A stretch of DNA of 64,000 nucleotides from Pseudomonas sp. FP2309 (GCF_030687575.1 NZ_CP117439.1:4913501-4977500); one strand, 5' to 3'; numbered from the stretch's first letter, positions 33,381-42,565 are shown. Notes: a model not told the origin generated them from the sequence alone. Numbers and translations are program-made.

Positions 33381-34538
33381 TCAATCCAATATCAAATGCG
33401 GCAAAAACCGGCTCGAGTCTTTGGTAATCAAACTATTGTCCTCGCGCACGCCAATCCCCGCCGCCTGATCGCCAATCACCCAAGAGCCGATCAACGTGTA
33501 ACTGTCTCCAAAGCGCGGCAGCGGTGCGAACTCCTGAAGGATAAACGGCGCATCCGTGTAGGGCCCGTCCTCTTTCACCACCAGGCCGTCGGCGGTTTGC
33601 AGCTCGATGTTGGCGCCTTCCCTTGAGAAGAATGGCTTGCGCACCCAGCCCTTGGGCACCGCTTTGTCCGGTTCGGTGTCCAGGTGGGCGGCGAGCAGGT
33701 TGGGATGGCCTTTATTGAATTCCCACAGCAGCGGCAGGATGCCTTTGTTGGAGAGGACGGATTTCCAGGCCGGCTCGAAAAACTGGGTGTCGCTTTCGGC
33801 AATGGCGCTGCCAAAGGGTTCGTGGAAGATGAATTCCCAGGCGTGCAGTTTGAACAGGTGCGGGATCCAGCGATCCTCCAGATCAACGAATCGGCCTTCG
33901 TCGGTCAGGCCGATGTCTTCGATGTCGATGTGGCGCGACTCGATGCCGACTTTTTCCGCGACCAGGCGCAGGTAGTCGGTGGTGCCTTTGTCTTCGGTCG
34001 AGCCTTTCATCGAGGCGAAGTAGAACGGCTGGTTGACCTGCAATTGGGCAAAGGCCTGGTGCAGTTTGGTGTCGATGCTGTTGAACTGGTCGGCATGCTT
34101 GGGCAGCAACCCCCGCTCGATGCATTGTTCCAGCCAGCCCCATTGAAACGCCGCGGCCTCGTAGAGGCTGGTCGGGGTGTCGTAGTTGAGTTCGAGCAAC
34201 TTGGCGGGGCCGGTGCCGTTGTAGGAGAAGTCCATGCGCCCGTACAGATGCGGATGGCCTTCGAGCCATGAGGTGCGGATCATGTCGAAGAAGGGCGCAG
34301 GAATGCTCAGGCGCTCAAGCAGCTCTTGGCTCTGGACCACGCGGGCGACGAGGTCCATGCACATGTCATGAATCTCGGTGGTCGGGTCTTCGAGGTCGTG
34401 CTCGATTTGCTTGAGCGTGAACTGGTAGTACGCGCGCTCGTCCCAATAGGGTTCGCCGTCGATGGTGTGGAACAGGAAACCGAGGCTGTCGGCCGTCTGT
34501 TTCCAGTCATGACGCTCTGCACAGTGGATCTTCTTCAT
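33381..34538 (-). CDS. ygiC: Glutathionylspermidine synthase-like ATP-grasp protein (YgiC/YjfC)
   Basis: This 385-residue member of the GSP_synth ATP-grasp family resembles the synthetase half of E. coli Gss (HERHDWK-type start, here AERHDWKQTADSLGF). Conserved blocks are YGRMDFSYNGTGPAKLLELNYDTPTSLYEA (seen in parts), KPFFSREGANIE and YTLIGSWVIGDQAAGIG. It probably ligates an amine to a peptide-like substrate using ATP, but the substrate is unknown. It is the last gene of the yjfI-type operon and follows the YgiB lipoprotein, the same pairing as E. coli ygiBC. Confidence 0.88.
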   Translation of the reverse strand: MKKIHCAERHDWKQTADSLGFLFHTIDGEPYWDERAYYQFTLKQIEHDLEDPTTEIHDMCMDLVARVVQSQELLERLSIPAPFFDMIRTSWLEGHPHLYGRMDFSYNGTGPAKLLELNYDTPTSLYEAAAFQWGWLEQCIERGLLPKHADQFNSIDTKLHQAFAQLQVNQPFYFASMKGSTEDKGTTDYLRLVAEKVGIESRHIDIEDIGLTDEGRFVDLEDRWIPHLFKLHAWEFIFHEPFGSAIAESDTQFFEPAWKSVLSNKGILPLLWEFNKGHPNLLAAHLDTEPDKAVPKGWVRKPFFSREGANIELQTADGLVVKEDGPYTDAPFILQEFAPLPRFGDSYTLIGSWVIGDQAAGIGVREDNSLITKDSSRFLPHLILD

Positions 34539-34550
34539 GGCCCGCCGTCC

Positions 34551-35264
34551 TTAACTGCTCGATCCGCCGCCGCCCCAGCCGCTGCGTGCGCTGGCCTTGC
34601 TGCCGAAGCCGCCACGGGAGGTGGCCGACGCAACGGAGCTCGACTGGCTGGAGGAACGCAGAGTGTTGGAGTAATTGCTGCTGCCGTAGCGGGCCTGATT
34701 GGAGCCACCGAAAGTCGCGCCATTGGAGACGCGCTGATTAAGCGTCGAGTTGCCGTAGTTGCCGCGATCATCGCGATAGCGATACACCGGCTCCGAGCGG
34801 AAGCTGTTGCGATTACTGCTCAGCATGTTGCCGATCAGCAACCCGGTCAGCAGGCTGCTGGTGGAGAAACCTGAGCCGCCGCTGTTCGCCTGGGCGCCGC
34901 CCGCTTGAGCATTGGCAGCGTCGACCTGGGACTGGGTCACCTGGCCTTCGGCAGTCAGTTCAAAACCGCCCAGCTTGGGGATGAACTGGCCATTGGAGTC
35001 CAACTGACACCAGCCGGCGACAAAGTCGGCATCGCAATCGGCCTGGCTGGCGTATACCGGGGCGATGCGGCGATGCTCGGCCAGGGCCGTCATGTAAGCG
35101 TCCGAACAGACGTCCACCGGGAGTTTTTCATCGGCGCACTGTTGAACAGATTGGAAGTTGTACTTCTTCTGCAAATCGTAGGTTTTTTCCGTCGGGCCGC
35201 AGCCGGATATCGCCATGGCGACCGACGCAGCCAGCGACAGCTGGACGTACTTGCTTCGTTTCAT
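34551..35264 (-). CDS. ygiB: YgiB/DUF1190 lipoprotein
   Basis: This 237-residue lipoprotein has the signal MKRSKYVQLSLAASVAMAISGC, a DUF1190 core with conserved Cys residues (QQCADEKLPVDVCSDAY, DCDADFVAGWC), and a long Ser/Gly/Asn-rich disordered tail ending SGWGGGGSSS. GGAG stands six bases before the ATG at 35264. Function is unknown; it always travels with YgiC-type enzymes. The start lies 18 bases after the DUF350 gene. Confidence 0.88.
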   Translation of the reverse strand: MKRSKYVQLSLAASVAMAISGCGPTEKTYDLQKKYNFQSVQQCADEKLPVDVCSDAYMTALAEHRRIAPVYASQADCDADFVAGWCQLDSNGQFIPKLGGFELTAEGQVTQSQVDAANAQAGGAQANSGGSGFSTSSLLTGLLIGNMLSSNRNSFRSEPVYRYRDDRGNYGNSTLNQRVSNGATFGGSNQARYGSSNYSNTLRSSSQSSSVASATSRGGFGSKASARSGWGGGGSSS

Positions 35265-35282
35265 CGGGAGCTCCGTGCGCAA

Positions 35283-35711
35283 TCAGTTCTGGGTAGGCGT
35301 CATGCACGCGGCATTCAACATGCCGACGCTGATGGCCACGGCGGCCACATAGATGCCTGCTGCAAGTTCGCCTTTCTTGATGCGCTCGGAAGTACCTTTG
35401 AGCACCAGACTGGTCAGCAGAAACGCCAACAGTTGCACAACGGCCGCGATCACCGCCCAGACCACGAAGTCGAGGATGCTGATCGAATAGGCGATCACAT
35501 TGCTGGCCGGGATGGCGAAACCGATGATCGCGCCACCCAGGGCGACCGCGGCCGAGGTGTTGCCGGCACGGATCAGCTCGAATTCCTTGTGCGGGGTGAC
35601 GCGGGTGTAAATGAACTGGAATAGCGCAAACAGCACGACCGCCCCCAGCAGGTACGTGACAAACCCGAACACCGCAGCTTTGTTCAGGGAGATGGAGAGA
35701 GCTTCTAGCAT
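35283..35711 (-). CDS. yjfL: DUF350 membrane protein (YjfL type)
   Basis: This 142-residue inner-membrane protein has four hydrophobic segments made of two DUF350 repeats (ALGGAIIGFAIPASNVIAYS and GIYVAAVAISVGMLNAACM, read in part). YjfL of the E. coli yjfIJKLMC operon is the closest named relative. The role is unknown. It lies between the DUF2491 and ygiB genes. Confidence 0.87.
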   Translation of the reverse strand: MLEALSISLNKAAVFGFVTYLLGAVVLFALFQFIYTRVTPHKEFELIRAGNTSAAVALGGAIIGFAIPASNVIAYSISILDFVVWAVIAAVVQLLAFLLTSLVLKGTSERIKKGELAAGIYVAAVAISVGMLNAACMTPTQN

Positions 35712-35726
35712 GGATGTCTTCCTTTT

Positions 35727-36401
35727 TTAGAGCGCATTCAAGTCGGTTGTGTACAGCGAAATGCCCAGCGACGTGCTCAGGCTGACGGTGCCCTCGGCGT
35801 CTTCTTCGACGGAGAACAACAGGAACTCCCGGCGATCGGTCAGGCCTGTGTCACGGGCGTATAGCATCGAGCGGTGCTCGACGCTGTAAGCATTCTCGGG
35901 ATTTATCACACGCTCGCTCATGGCCACCAACTCTGTCTGGCCGTCCTCGCTCCCCCACACGCGTGCGTATTCGACGCCGTTGTGGGTGTACGTCGGCAGC
36001 CCGATCAGGCTCTGTGGCCCGGCCAGCCGACGTACTTCAGCTTCGCTGCTGAGGGTGACGTAACTCAGGTAGTTGAACAGGATCACTGACTCGACCTGCC
36101 CGGCGATGTCGCCGGTGGTGTGCACCTGCAGCCAGTAATCTTCGTCGTTCATGTAATAGCGTGACAGCCAGGTCGACTGCCCGAGATCAACGGTGCCATT
36201 GCTCCAGATTTCCTGGGAGCCGGGGATCACCACGGTGGTCTGCCCATCGAGCAACAATTTGAGTCTCGTGTCGAACATCACGCCTTTGCCCGGCGCCAGG
36301 CCCAGCGGCCCGGTGCTCGGCAGCGGTTCGCCCATAGGTTGTTTCGATTGCGTATTCGTTTTCGGGGCCTCAAGCCCCATCAGCTGTTTAAGCCATCCCA
36401 T
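35727..36401 (-). CDS. yjfK: DUF2491 protein (YjfK type)
   Basis: This 224-residue soluble protein of the YjfK/DUF2491 family is recognised by MGWLKQLMGLEAPK, GMMFDTRLKLLL-like GVMFDTRLKLLLDG, and YYMNDEDYWLQVHTTGD. The ATG at 36401 has GGAAA upstream and lies within the last 14 bases of the potassium-channel gene. Function is unknown; it is a constant member of the operon. Confidence 0.87.
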   Translation of the reverse strand: MGWLKQLMGLEAPKTNTQSKQPMGEPLPSTGPLGLAPGKGVMFDTRLKLLLDGQTTVVIPGSQEIWSNGTVDLGQSTWLSRYYMNDEDYWLQVHTTGDIAGQVESVILFNYLSYVTLSSEAEVRRLAGPQSLIGLPTYTHNGVEYARVWGSEDGQTELVAMSERVINPENAYSVEHRSMLYARDTGLTDRREFLLFSVEEDAEGTVSLSTSLGISLYTTDLNAL

Positions 36402-37422
36402 TGGAGATTTCCTTGAGGCGGGTGGAGGCGATGTAAAAGAGTTCGCCCCCTTCAACACGCGTGGCGCTGGGTGGATTGATCGATGGCTGCTGGGCACCTT
36501 TGGCGCGATAGCCGATCAGGGTGGCGTTGTGGCGTTCTTTCATCTGGGTGTAGAGCTCGCCGAAGGTGGCTTCAAAGGCCTCGGGCAATTTCATCAGGTA
36601 TTGGGTGGCACCTTGACCCACGCACAGCAGCTCATTGATGACGACCGACGAGCCCGGATCCTGCGAGGCGCGCACCAGCATCTCGATGGCCATGCTCGAG
36701 GTGCATTCCAGGCTCGGCGCGTAGGAACTGGCCAATGCGGCAATTTCACTTTCATTGAAGTGGGCAACAACATGCCCGATCGGACTCAGTTGATTCACCG
36801 CCAGCACAGTGGCCAGGGTCAGATCATCAGAGGGCGTGCGCACCAGCACGCGCTCGGCACCGGGCACCCCTGCGCGCTGCAATAACGCGGTGGAGGACAG
36901 GCTTTCACCGCGGATGAACGCCGCTTTGCCCGGCATCGGGTTTTCTTCCAGGGTGCAATCGCAAATGACGATCAGGTTGTCATTCGAGGTCTCGTCCTGA
37001 AGCAACAACTCAATCACTCGCTCACTGGACGCGCCCTCCCAGCCAATGAGCACGGTATGACCGACCTTGCCGGTGAAATCGCCTTTGCCCTTCATGCCTT
37101 TTCTCCATGCATCGATAACACTGCTGGTGGTTTTGCCGATGGCTGCCGTCAGCAGCGCAATGCCCCCGAGCATGACCCAGGTGGCCACGAATATGCGCCC
37201 CGCCGAGGTCTGTGGCGCAAGGTCGCCGTAGCCGACGGTCAGCGTGGTGGTGAGATAGAAGTAAACGAACGTGGCGGGCGCGGTGAGGTGTTGCTCGCCC
37301 AGAAACACCAGGCCCAGATACGCCGTGCTCAGGTGCACCCCCAAGGCAATGACCAGACCTGCCCAGCCGAAGCGATGAAAGAGGGAGGAGGCGTACATGC
37401 GCAGCAAAAGAAAAATCGACAT
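36388..37422 (-). CDS. Potassium channel protein with TrkA-N/RCK-like domain
   Basis: This 344-residue protein has two transmembrane segments around a pore loop with the K+ selectivity filter TVGYGD at residues 62-67. Its cytosolic region is RCK/TrkA-N-like (VGHTVLIGWEGASSERVIELLL) and continues to the end. It resembles bacterial two-helix K+ channels gated by a cytosolic ligand. It is inserted between the rhomboid and DUF2491 genes of the yjf operon, which suggests ion flux is tied to this membrane-stress module. Its end overlaps the start of yjfK. Confidence 0.88.
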   Translation of the reverse strand: MSIFLLLRMYASSLFHRFGWAGLVIALGVHLSTAYLGLVFLGEQHLTAPATFVYFYLTTTLTVGYGDLAPQTSAGRIFVATWVMLGGIALLTAAIGKTTSSVIDAWRKGMKGKGDFTGKVGHTVLIGWEGASSERVIELLLQDETSNDNLIVICDCTLEENPMPGKAAFIRGESLSSTALLQRAGVPGAERVLVRTPSDDLTLATVLAVNQLSPIGHVVAHFNESEIAALASSYAPSLECTSSMAIEMLVRASQDPGSSVVINELLCVGQGATQYLMKLPEAFEATFGELYTQMKERHNATLIGYRAKGAQQPSINPPSATRVEGGELFYIASTRLKEISNGMA

Positions 37423-37494
37423 TCAGTCCCTGACTCCGTGGGTACTTGATTCCTGGTGACGCCATCGCCTCGACGTCGGGATGCTCAAGTGCGT

Positions 37495-38055
37495 TCAGCC
37501 GGCATTAAACCTGCTGCGCGGCGTGGAGAGAAGTACCTTGGCCGCAATAAATCCGGCCAGTGCTCCAAAAAGATGCCCCTCGAACGAAACACCCTGACGC
37601 GGCAGAAAGCCCAGGATCAGGCCACCATAAAGCAGCGCGACAACACCGGCGGTTATCAGGTTGCCCCAGCTCCTGTGGAACCAGGCGCGTGACAACAGGT
37701 AGGCCCATAAGCCGAACACCCAACCGCTGGCGCCCACGTGTATGCCGGTAAAACCGAACAGCCACACCAGCGAGCCACCCAGCAGGATAATAATCGCGCT
37801 GACGGTCACGAACCGATGGACCCCTTCGATAGTGACCAGCGTGCCCAGTATTAAAAAGGCAATCAGGTTCGCGCTGAGATGGGCAAACGAGGCGTGCAAA
37901 AACGGTGAGGTGATGATGCCAAGCAGTCCCGGCAGCGTTCTTGGGACCAGGCCGAACGCCATGAGGCTGTAACCCGTCGCCACATTGAACAGCTGCAGCG
38001 CGATCATCACCAGCGCCACGCCTGCGATTGTCTTGAAACCCTTCAAGGCATTCAT
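37495..38055 (-). CDS. Rhomboid family intramembrane serine protease
   Basis: This 186-residue rhomboid has the catalytic Ser110 in HVGASGWVFG, His161 in EGHLFGALAG, and the helix-2 HxxxN motif at H59-N63. Six transmembrane segments are predicted. It would cleave membrane-spanning substrates, which are unknown. It lies between the PspA-like and K+-channel genes, with a 72-base gap to the channel. E. coli yjfIJKLMC, as I recall it, has no rhomboid at this position. Confidence 0.9.
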   Translation of the reverse strand: MNALKGFKTIAGVALVMIALQLFNVATGYSLMAFGLVPRTLPGLLGIITSPFLHASFAHLSANLIAFLILGTLVTIEGVHRFVTVSAIIILLGGSLVWLFGFTGIHVGASGWVFGLWAYLLSRAWFHRSWGNLITAGVVALLYGGLILGFLPRQGVSFEGHLFGALAGFIAAKVLLSTPRSRFNAG

Positions 38056-38113
38056 CCCGCACTCGACGTTAAAAAAGAAGGGCAGACCCTGCCCTTCCCT
38101 GCCGCCACGCAGC

Positions 38114-38812
38114 TTACTCGGCCGACTTCTGCTTCAGTCGCTCCAGAATCGCATTGGCGCTGCCTTCGTTCGGCGTAATGCCGGCGTCACGCAGCTTGCG
38201 CTCCAGGTCGGTGCCCGTCGACGCTTCGACCAGTTCATCCTGGGCCTGCAACTCAGCGGCGCGTTGCTGCTGCTTGGCCTGCAGACGATTGAGCGTACCG
38301 ACCGCGGTTTCCAGCTTGCCGTTGGCGCCACCGCTGGCGATGGAGGCGCTGACCTGAGCCTTTTGTACGCTATCGCGCGCCTTGGCCATATCCACTTGCT
38401 GGCGCAGGCTTTTGATGCGGCTCTCGGCCTTGGTGATGTCCTTGCGCATGCTGTCGGCATACCCACCGAACTCGGCAGCCTGCTTTTGCTCGACGTCGCG
38501 CTCGTTGGTCAGGGTCGAAATAGCTTCGGCCACTTCCATGGCGAGGTCTTCACGGTTGGCCTGCAGGGCTGCCATCGCCTTGGACTCGAGGTCCTTGATC
38601 TTGGCGTCATACTCGCTGACGCGATCATTGGCCAGTTTGTGCTTGGCCATGATGCTGACCAGCTCACGCTTGGCGTTGGCCAGCGCGCTGTCGGCGTCGC
38701 GAATTTCCTGATCGAGGATGCGCAGGGCCTGTTGGTCGACGATCGATTCGCCGACTTCGCTGGCACCGCCACGCAGCGCGGTGAACAGTTTGCTCCAGAT
38801 GGACTGAGTCAT
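38114..38812 (-). CDS. yjfJ: PspA/IM30 family protein (YjfJ type)
   Basis: This 232-residue, almost entirely helical protein of the PspA/IM30 (ESCRT-III-like) family has long coiled coils (DQEIRDADSALANAKRELVSI, in part). Members bind and stabilise stressed inner membranes. It is closer to YjfJ than to the sigma-54-associated PspA because of its context with YjfI and YjfK. It lies 17 bases downstream of the yjfI gene. Confidence 0.9.
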   Translation of the reverse strand: MTQSIWSKLFTALRGGASEVGESIVDQQALRILDQEIRDADSALANAKRELVSIMAKHKLANDRVSEYDAKIKDLESKAMAALQANREDLAMEVAEAISTLTNERDVEQKQAAEFGGYADSMRKDITKAESRIKSLRQQVDMAKARDSVQKAQVSASIASGGANGKLETAVGTLNRLQAKQQQRAAELQAQDELVEASTGTDLERKLRDAGITPNEGSANAILERLKQKSAE

Positions 38813-38829
38813 TGGGTACTCCCGAATAC

Positions 38830-39519
38830 TTAATTGAAGAAACGTTCGAAGGCTTCGCTGGCGCGTTGCACGTTATCGACCAGGGTTTTCACCTCGGTCA
38901 CGATGTTGGTCAGGCTGGAGTCGGAGCTCAACGCGCCAAACATGTTGTAAACAACTTGCCCGTTCGGCATCGACTCGATCCCTATCGACGACAGCGGGAA
39001 CATTTCCCGGCTGCGCAGCACGGCGTCATTGAAGGCCGGTACGTCGTTGATGGACTCGACGTCGACCAGAACGGTGTCCACGATGATTTGCTCGCCCACC
39101 ACCGCGATGTAAATCGGCAAACCTCCGAAGTCGTTCATTTCCAACTTGATGCTGGACTCGGAGCCTTGGACGAGAGAAAGCGAAATGTCCTTCGACACCA
39201 CTTCATCCAGGGCCTGAAGCGCCGTGAAGAGGCGATCGATATTCCAGTTGGTACCTGCGCTCATGAAATTCTCCGACATGAATGAGCCAGCCAGAATCGG
39301 CTGGCGAAGCTGTTTCTCCATCTGCTTGAGCAGGCTTCGGTTTTCGGGAAGCACCCAAGTTTCGTGTTTCACGTAGCCAGCGGCCGCCAGGCCCGCGCGC
39401 ATCTGCTTCATGTAAAAGCTCGATGGCTTTTTCGCGGACGGCTTCGAGCGCTCTCCCTGAAGGCTTGCTGAATGGGTACCGGGCCCGGTGGAGGGGCTCG
39501 ATGGAGCGCTGCTGTTCAT
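38830..39519 (-). CDS. yjfI: DUF2170 protein (YjfI type)
   Basis: This 229-residue protein comprises a Ser/Pro-rich N-terminus with a short helical HTH-like segment (SSFYMKQMRAGLAAAGYVKHETWVLPE, in part) and a DUF2170 domain (NWNIDRLFTALQALDEVVSKDISL, in part). GAGG stands eight bases before the ATG. It heads the operon and lies just downstream of two identical palindromes that may be its operators. Its function is unknown; the leading segment could bind DNA or the partner PspA. Confidence 0.86.
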   Translation of the reverse strand: MNSSAPSSPSTGPGTHSASLQGERSKPSAKKPSSFYMKQMRAGLAAAGYVKHETWVLPENRSLLKQMEKQLRQPILAGSFMSENFMSAGTNWNIDRLFTALQALDEVVSKDISLSLVQGSESSIKLEMNDFGGLPIYIAVVGEQIIVDTVLVDVESINDVPAFNDAVLRSREMFPLSSIGIESMPNGQVVYNMFGALSSDSSLTNIVTEVKTLVDNVQRASEAFERFFN

Positions 39520-39542
39520 GGTTCTGACCTCGCTGTGAAAAA

Positions 39543-39600
39543 CTCACGCGTGAGAAAATCTACAGGCAATGTTTGCTGCACTCAATAGCTCACGCGTGAG
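39543..39600. promoter_or_regulatory. Twin 12-bp palindromic operators of the yjfI operon
   Basis: CTCACGCGTGAG occurs at 39543-39554 and again at 39589-39600, centres 46 bp apart, starting 24 bases upstream of the yjfI start codon. The spacing is between four and five helical turns. Identical perfect palindromes in a promoter region strongly suggest a dimeric regulator; its identity is unknown. Confidence 0.7.
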
Positions 39601-39780
39601 ATTTTTTGTATTACTTTTTGGCCGCAAAAGAACGATGGTTTTGGTACTCAATCAATGATTGTCTCTTCTGAGTTGACGGTATTACCCATTCCAGCCGATT
39701 TATCCGCCGCCAGCCGCCCTTTAATCTGTGCCCATGTTGAACGCAACGCCCAACCAACCTAAACAAAAAAGGATTCAACC

Positions 39781-40413
39781 ATGAGCACGCCAACCTACAG
39801 CCGCTTGAACAAAGACGACGCCATCGTTCTGCTGGTCGACCACCAGACCGGCCTGATCTCCCTGGTGCAGGACTTCTCGCCCAACGAGTTCAAGAACAAC
39901 GTGCTGGCCCTGGCCGACCTTGCCAAGTTTTTCAACCTGCCGACGATCCTCACCACCAGCTTCGAACAAGGCCCCAATGGCCCGCTGGTACCGGAGTTGA
40001 AAGAGATGTTCCCGGACGCGCCCTACATCGCTCGCCCAGGCCAGATCAACGCGTGGGACAACGAAGACTTCGTCAAGGCGATCAAAGCCACCGGCCGCAA
40101 GCAAATCATCATTGCTGGCGTAGTCACGGATGTGTGCGTGGCGTTCCCGACCTTGTCGGCGCTGGCGGAAGGGTTTGAGGTGTTTGTGGTGACGGATGCA
40201 TCCGGCACGTTCAATACCACGGTGCAACAGGCGGCGTGGAGCCGGATGACGCAGGCCGGTGCGCAGTTGATGAACTGGTTCTCGGTGGCGTGCGAGTTGC
40301 ACCGCGACTGGCGCAACGATATCGAAGGCCTGGGCAACCTGTTGTCCCAGCGCATTCCCAACTATCGGAACTTGATGAACGGGTATGCGGCGCTGACAGC
40401 TCATCAGAAATAA
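39781..40413 (+). CDS. ycaC: YcaC-like isochorismatase-family hydrolase
   Basis: This 210-residue cysteine hydrolase of the isochorismatase superfamily has nucleophile Cys119 in AGVVTDVCVAFP and Asp20 in VLLVDHQTGL. It is closest to YcaC, an octameric enzyme of unknown substrate found in E. coli and P. aeruginosa. It is divergent from the yjfI operon and could share control by the twin palindromes, which lie 181 bases upstream. A terminator follows. Confidence 0.9.
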   Translation: MSTPTYSRLNKDDAIVLLVDHQTGLISLVQDFSPNEFKNNVLALADLAKFFNLPTILTTSFEQGPNGPLVPELKEMFPDAPYIARPGQINAWDNEDFVKAIKATGRKQIIIAGVVTDVCVAFPTLSALAEGFEVFVVTDASGTFNTTVQQAAWSRMTQAGAQLMNWFSVACELHRDWRNDIEGLGNLLSQRIPNYRNLMNGYAALTAHQK

Positions 40414-40432
40414 GTGATCCACGTTGCACGAC

Positions 40433-40458
40433 AAGCCTGCCCTGAAAAGCAGGCTTTT
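40433..40458 (+). terminator. Terminator after ycaC
   Basis: AAGCCTGC / GCAGGCTT with an eight-base loop is followed by a short T-run, 20 bases after the ycaC stop. Confidence 0.75.
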
Positions 40459-40674
40459 GCGCATCTATGCAAGGACTTGCACAGATCTGAACGCAGGCCG
40501 AACAATGCTCCCTTCCTCCTGCCTTGGAAAGCCCCGTTTCCAATGCGCAATGTCGCTATTTTAAGTAGCCCTTGCCCATCAGTTGACGCCGATTTTTACA
40601 CCCTGTTCGTCAGCCTATTCTGATTTTCCCACCCGTTCATCCAGCCGCTTTTTGCTGCGGCAGACTCCCACGCC

Positions 40675-41082
40675 TTGCCCTCTGCCGAGACGTCACGGAT
40701 GACCCACGCTTCCCACTTCGGCCCCAACGAAACCAAGCCCTACCACTACCAACTCGACCACCTCGGCACGCCTCAGGAACTCACCGCTCCAGACGGCGAG
40801 ATCGTCTGGTCCGCGCACTATCGCGCCTACGGCCAGATCAGCCGACTCGACGTCGGAAAAGTCGAACACCCGCTGCGCTTCCAAGGCCAATACTTCGATC
40901 AGGAAAGCGGACTGCACTACAACCGCCATCGCTACTACAATCCGGATATTGGTCGTTACCTGACGCCAGACCCGGTGAAGCTGGCGGGCGGGATCAACGC
41001 CTACCAGTACGCGCCCAATCCTACGGGGTGGGTGGATCCGCTGAAGATGAATACATCACCGACCTCAAAGAGCTCGACCAAA
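40675..41082 (+). pseudogene. Truncated Rhs repeat-associated core (tip end only)
   Basis: Only the C-terminal end of an Rhs core remains. YHYQLDHLGTPQELT, LRFQGQYFDQESGLHYNRHRYYNP, DIGRYLTPDP and NAYQYAPNPTGWVDPL are the conserved pre-tip sequence. A normal Rhs continues as DPLGL into the toxin tip; here the frame reads DPLKMN and soon stops. The whole N-terminal YD-repeat shell is missing, and the only start available is a TTG at 40675 after an in-frame stop at 40621. This is a relic of a polymorphic toxin locus. Confidence 0.8.
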
Positions 41083-41265
41083 CACTTAAAATACTAAAAA
41101 GCTTTTTCTTACCTGAACGCCCCGAACTTCTACAGAAGTTAATTCACATAAACGAATCAGCAATAGCTAATAAAACGGGTATTTTTTCTATTTTTAATAG
41201 GCCACCACCGCAAAAAAACCGTGCTGATTTTGATACCTGTTTCAAAATTACTCCAACGCAAGAGC
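41043..41265 (+). pseudogene. Remnant of an Rhs tip or immunity gene
   Basis: In a second frame immediately after the Rhs core, an A+T-rich stretch encodes DEYITDLKELDQTLKILKSF and a further helical segment up to GIFSIFNRPPPQ. It has no start codon of its own and low GC, typical of polymorphic toxin tips and immunity genes. It probably remains after deletion of the tip and the 5' end of the immunity gene. The function is not recognised. Confidence 0.45.
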
Positions 41266-41438
41266 CACACGACACCTGGCCGACCTGCTGGAAAAAACTG
41301 CCTGATCCGTCTCCTGGGAGGCGGCCGCAGCACGCGTTATCAGGTCAATACAGCGGACCGCTGACACCCCACTCATTTGCCCCCATCCCCCATGTCTGCT
41401 AGTGTCGCGCCGGTTTACCGTCTACCGGAATAGCCGCC

Positions 41439-41681
41439 ATGGCCCGCAAAAAAGTTGCACTCGATTTCGAACAATCCCTCGCCGACCTGCAAACCCTGGT
41501 CGAGCGTCTGGAGAACGGCGAGTTGTCGCTGGAGGACTCGCTGACAGCGTTTGAGCAAGGCATCGGCCTGACCCGTGACTGCCAGAGCGCGTTGGCGCAG
41601 GCCGAGCAGAAGGTGCAGGTGTTGCTCGAGCGTGACGGCGAGTTGGCCGAGGAACCTTTCGATGCGGAACAGCCGGAATGA
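41439..41681 (+). CDS. xseB: Exodeoxyribonuclease VII small subunit
   Basis: This 80-residue helical subunit associates with XseA in the single-strand-specific exonuclease VII. The family core [26 protein letters not shown] (in part) and [10 protein letters not shown] is clear. Its last four bases overlap the ispA start (ATGA), the usual xseB-ispA-dxs arrangement. Confidence 0.95.
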   Translation: MARKKVALDFEQSLADLQTLVERLENGELSLEDSLTAFEQGIGLTRDCQSALAQAEQKVQVLLERDGELAEEPFDAEQPE

Positions 41682-42565
41682 TCGACGCGTACCAGGCCAG
41701 TAGCCAAGCCCGGGTGAATGCGGCGCTGGAGCCCTTGTTTGTTGCGCCAAGCCCGGAAATGAAGCGTTTATACGAGGCCATGCGCTACAGCGTGATGAAT
41801 GGCGGCAAGCGTGTACGCCCGTTGCTGGCGTATGCGGCCTGCGAAGCACTGGGCGCGCCCGCCGAGCAGGCCAATGGTGCGGCGTGTGCGGTGGAGTTGA
41901 TCCACGCCTATTCTCTGGTGCACGACGATCTGCCGGCGATGGACGATGACGATCTGCGTCGCGGCCAGCCGACCACCCACAAAGCCTTTGACGAAGCCTA
42001 TGCGATTCTGGCCGGCGATGGCCTGCAAAGCCTGGCGTTCAGTGCCTTGCTGGACCCGCGCCTGAGCAGTGTCAACGCCGAGATCCGTCTGCGCATGGTC
42101 ACCGACCTGGCCCTGGCCGCCGGTCCGGCCGGCATGGTAGGGGGGCAGGCTATCGACATGGGCTCGGTCAGCCTCAAGTTGGATCAAACCGCCCTCGAAC
42201 ACATGCACCGCCACAAGACCGGCGCGCTGATCGAAGCCGCCGTGCAGTTGGGCGCCCTGGCCAGTGGTCGCGCCGACGCGGCCCAATTGGCGGCGTTGCA
42301 GACCTATTCCCGAGCCATCGGCCTGGCCTTCCAGGTGCAGGACGACATTCTCGACGTAGAAAGTGACACCGCTACCCTGGGCAAACGTCAGGGTGCCGAT
42401 ATCGCACGGGATAAACCGACGTATCCGGCACTGCTCGGCCTGCAAGCCGCCAAGGCCTACGCCCTGGAGCTGCGCGATCAGGCGCTGGACGCCCTGCGAC
42501 CATTCGACGCGGCAGCCGAGCCATTGCGTGACCTGGCGCGGTATATCGTCGAACGCCGCCACTGA
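41678..42565 (+). CDS. ispA: Farnesyl diphosphate synthase IspA
   Basis: This 295-residue prenyltransferase condenses IPP with DMAPP and GPP to give farnesyl diphosphate for ubiquinone and undecaprenyl carriers. The first Asp-rich motif is [14 protein letters not shown] and the second is [23 protein letters not shown] is the substrate-binding N-terminal block. It is coupled to xseB and lies 99 bases before dxs. Confidence 0.97.
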   Translation: MIDAYQASSQARVNAALEPLFVAPSPEMKRLYEAMRYSVMNGGKRVRPLLAYAACEALGAPAEQANGAACAVELIHAYSLVHDDLPAMDDDDLRRGQPTTHKAFDEAYAILAGDGLQSLAFSALLDPRLSSVNAEIRLRMVTDLALAAGPAGMVGGQAIDMGSVSLKLDQTALEHMHRHKTGALIEAAVQLGALASGRADAAQLAALQTYSRAIGLAFQVQDDILDVESDTATLGKRQGADIARDKPTYPALLGLQAAKAYALELRDQALDALRPFDAAAEPLRDLARYIVERRH

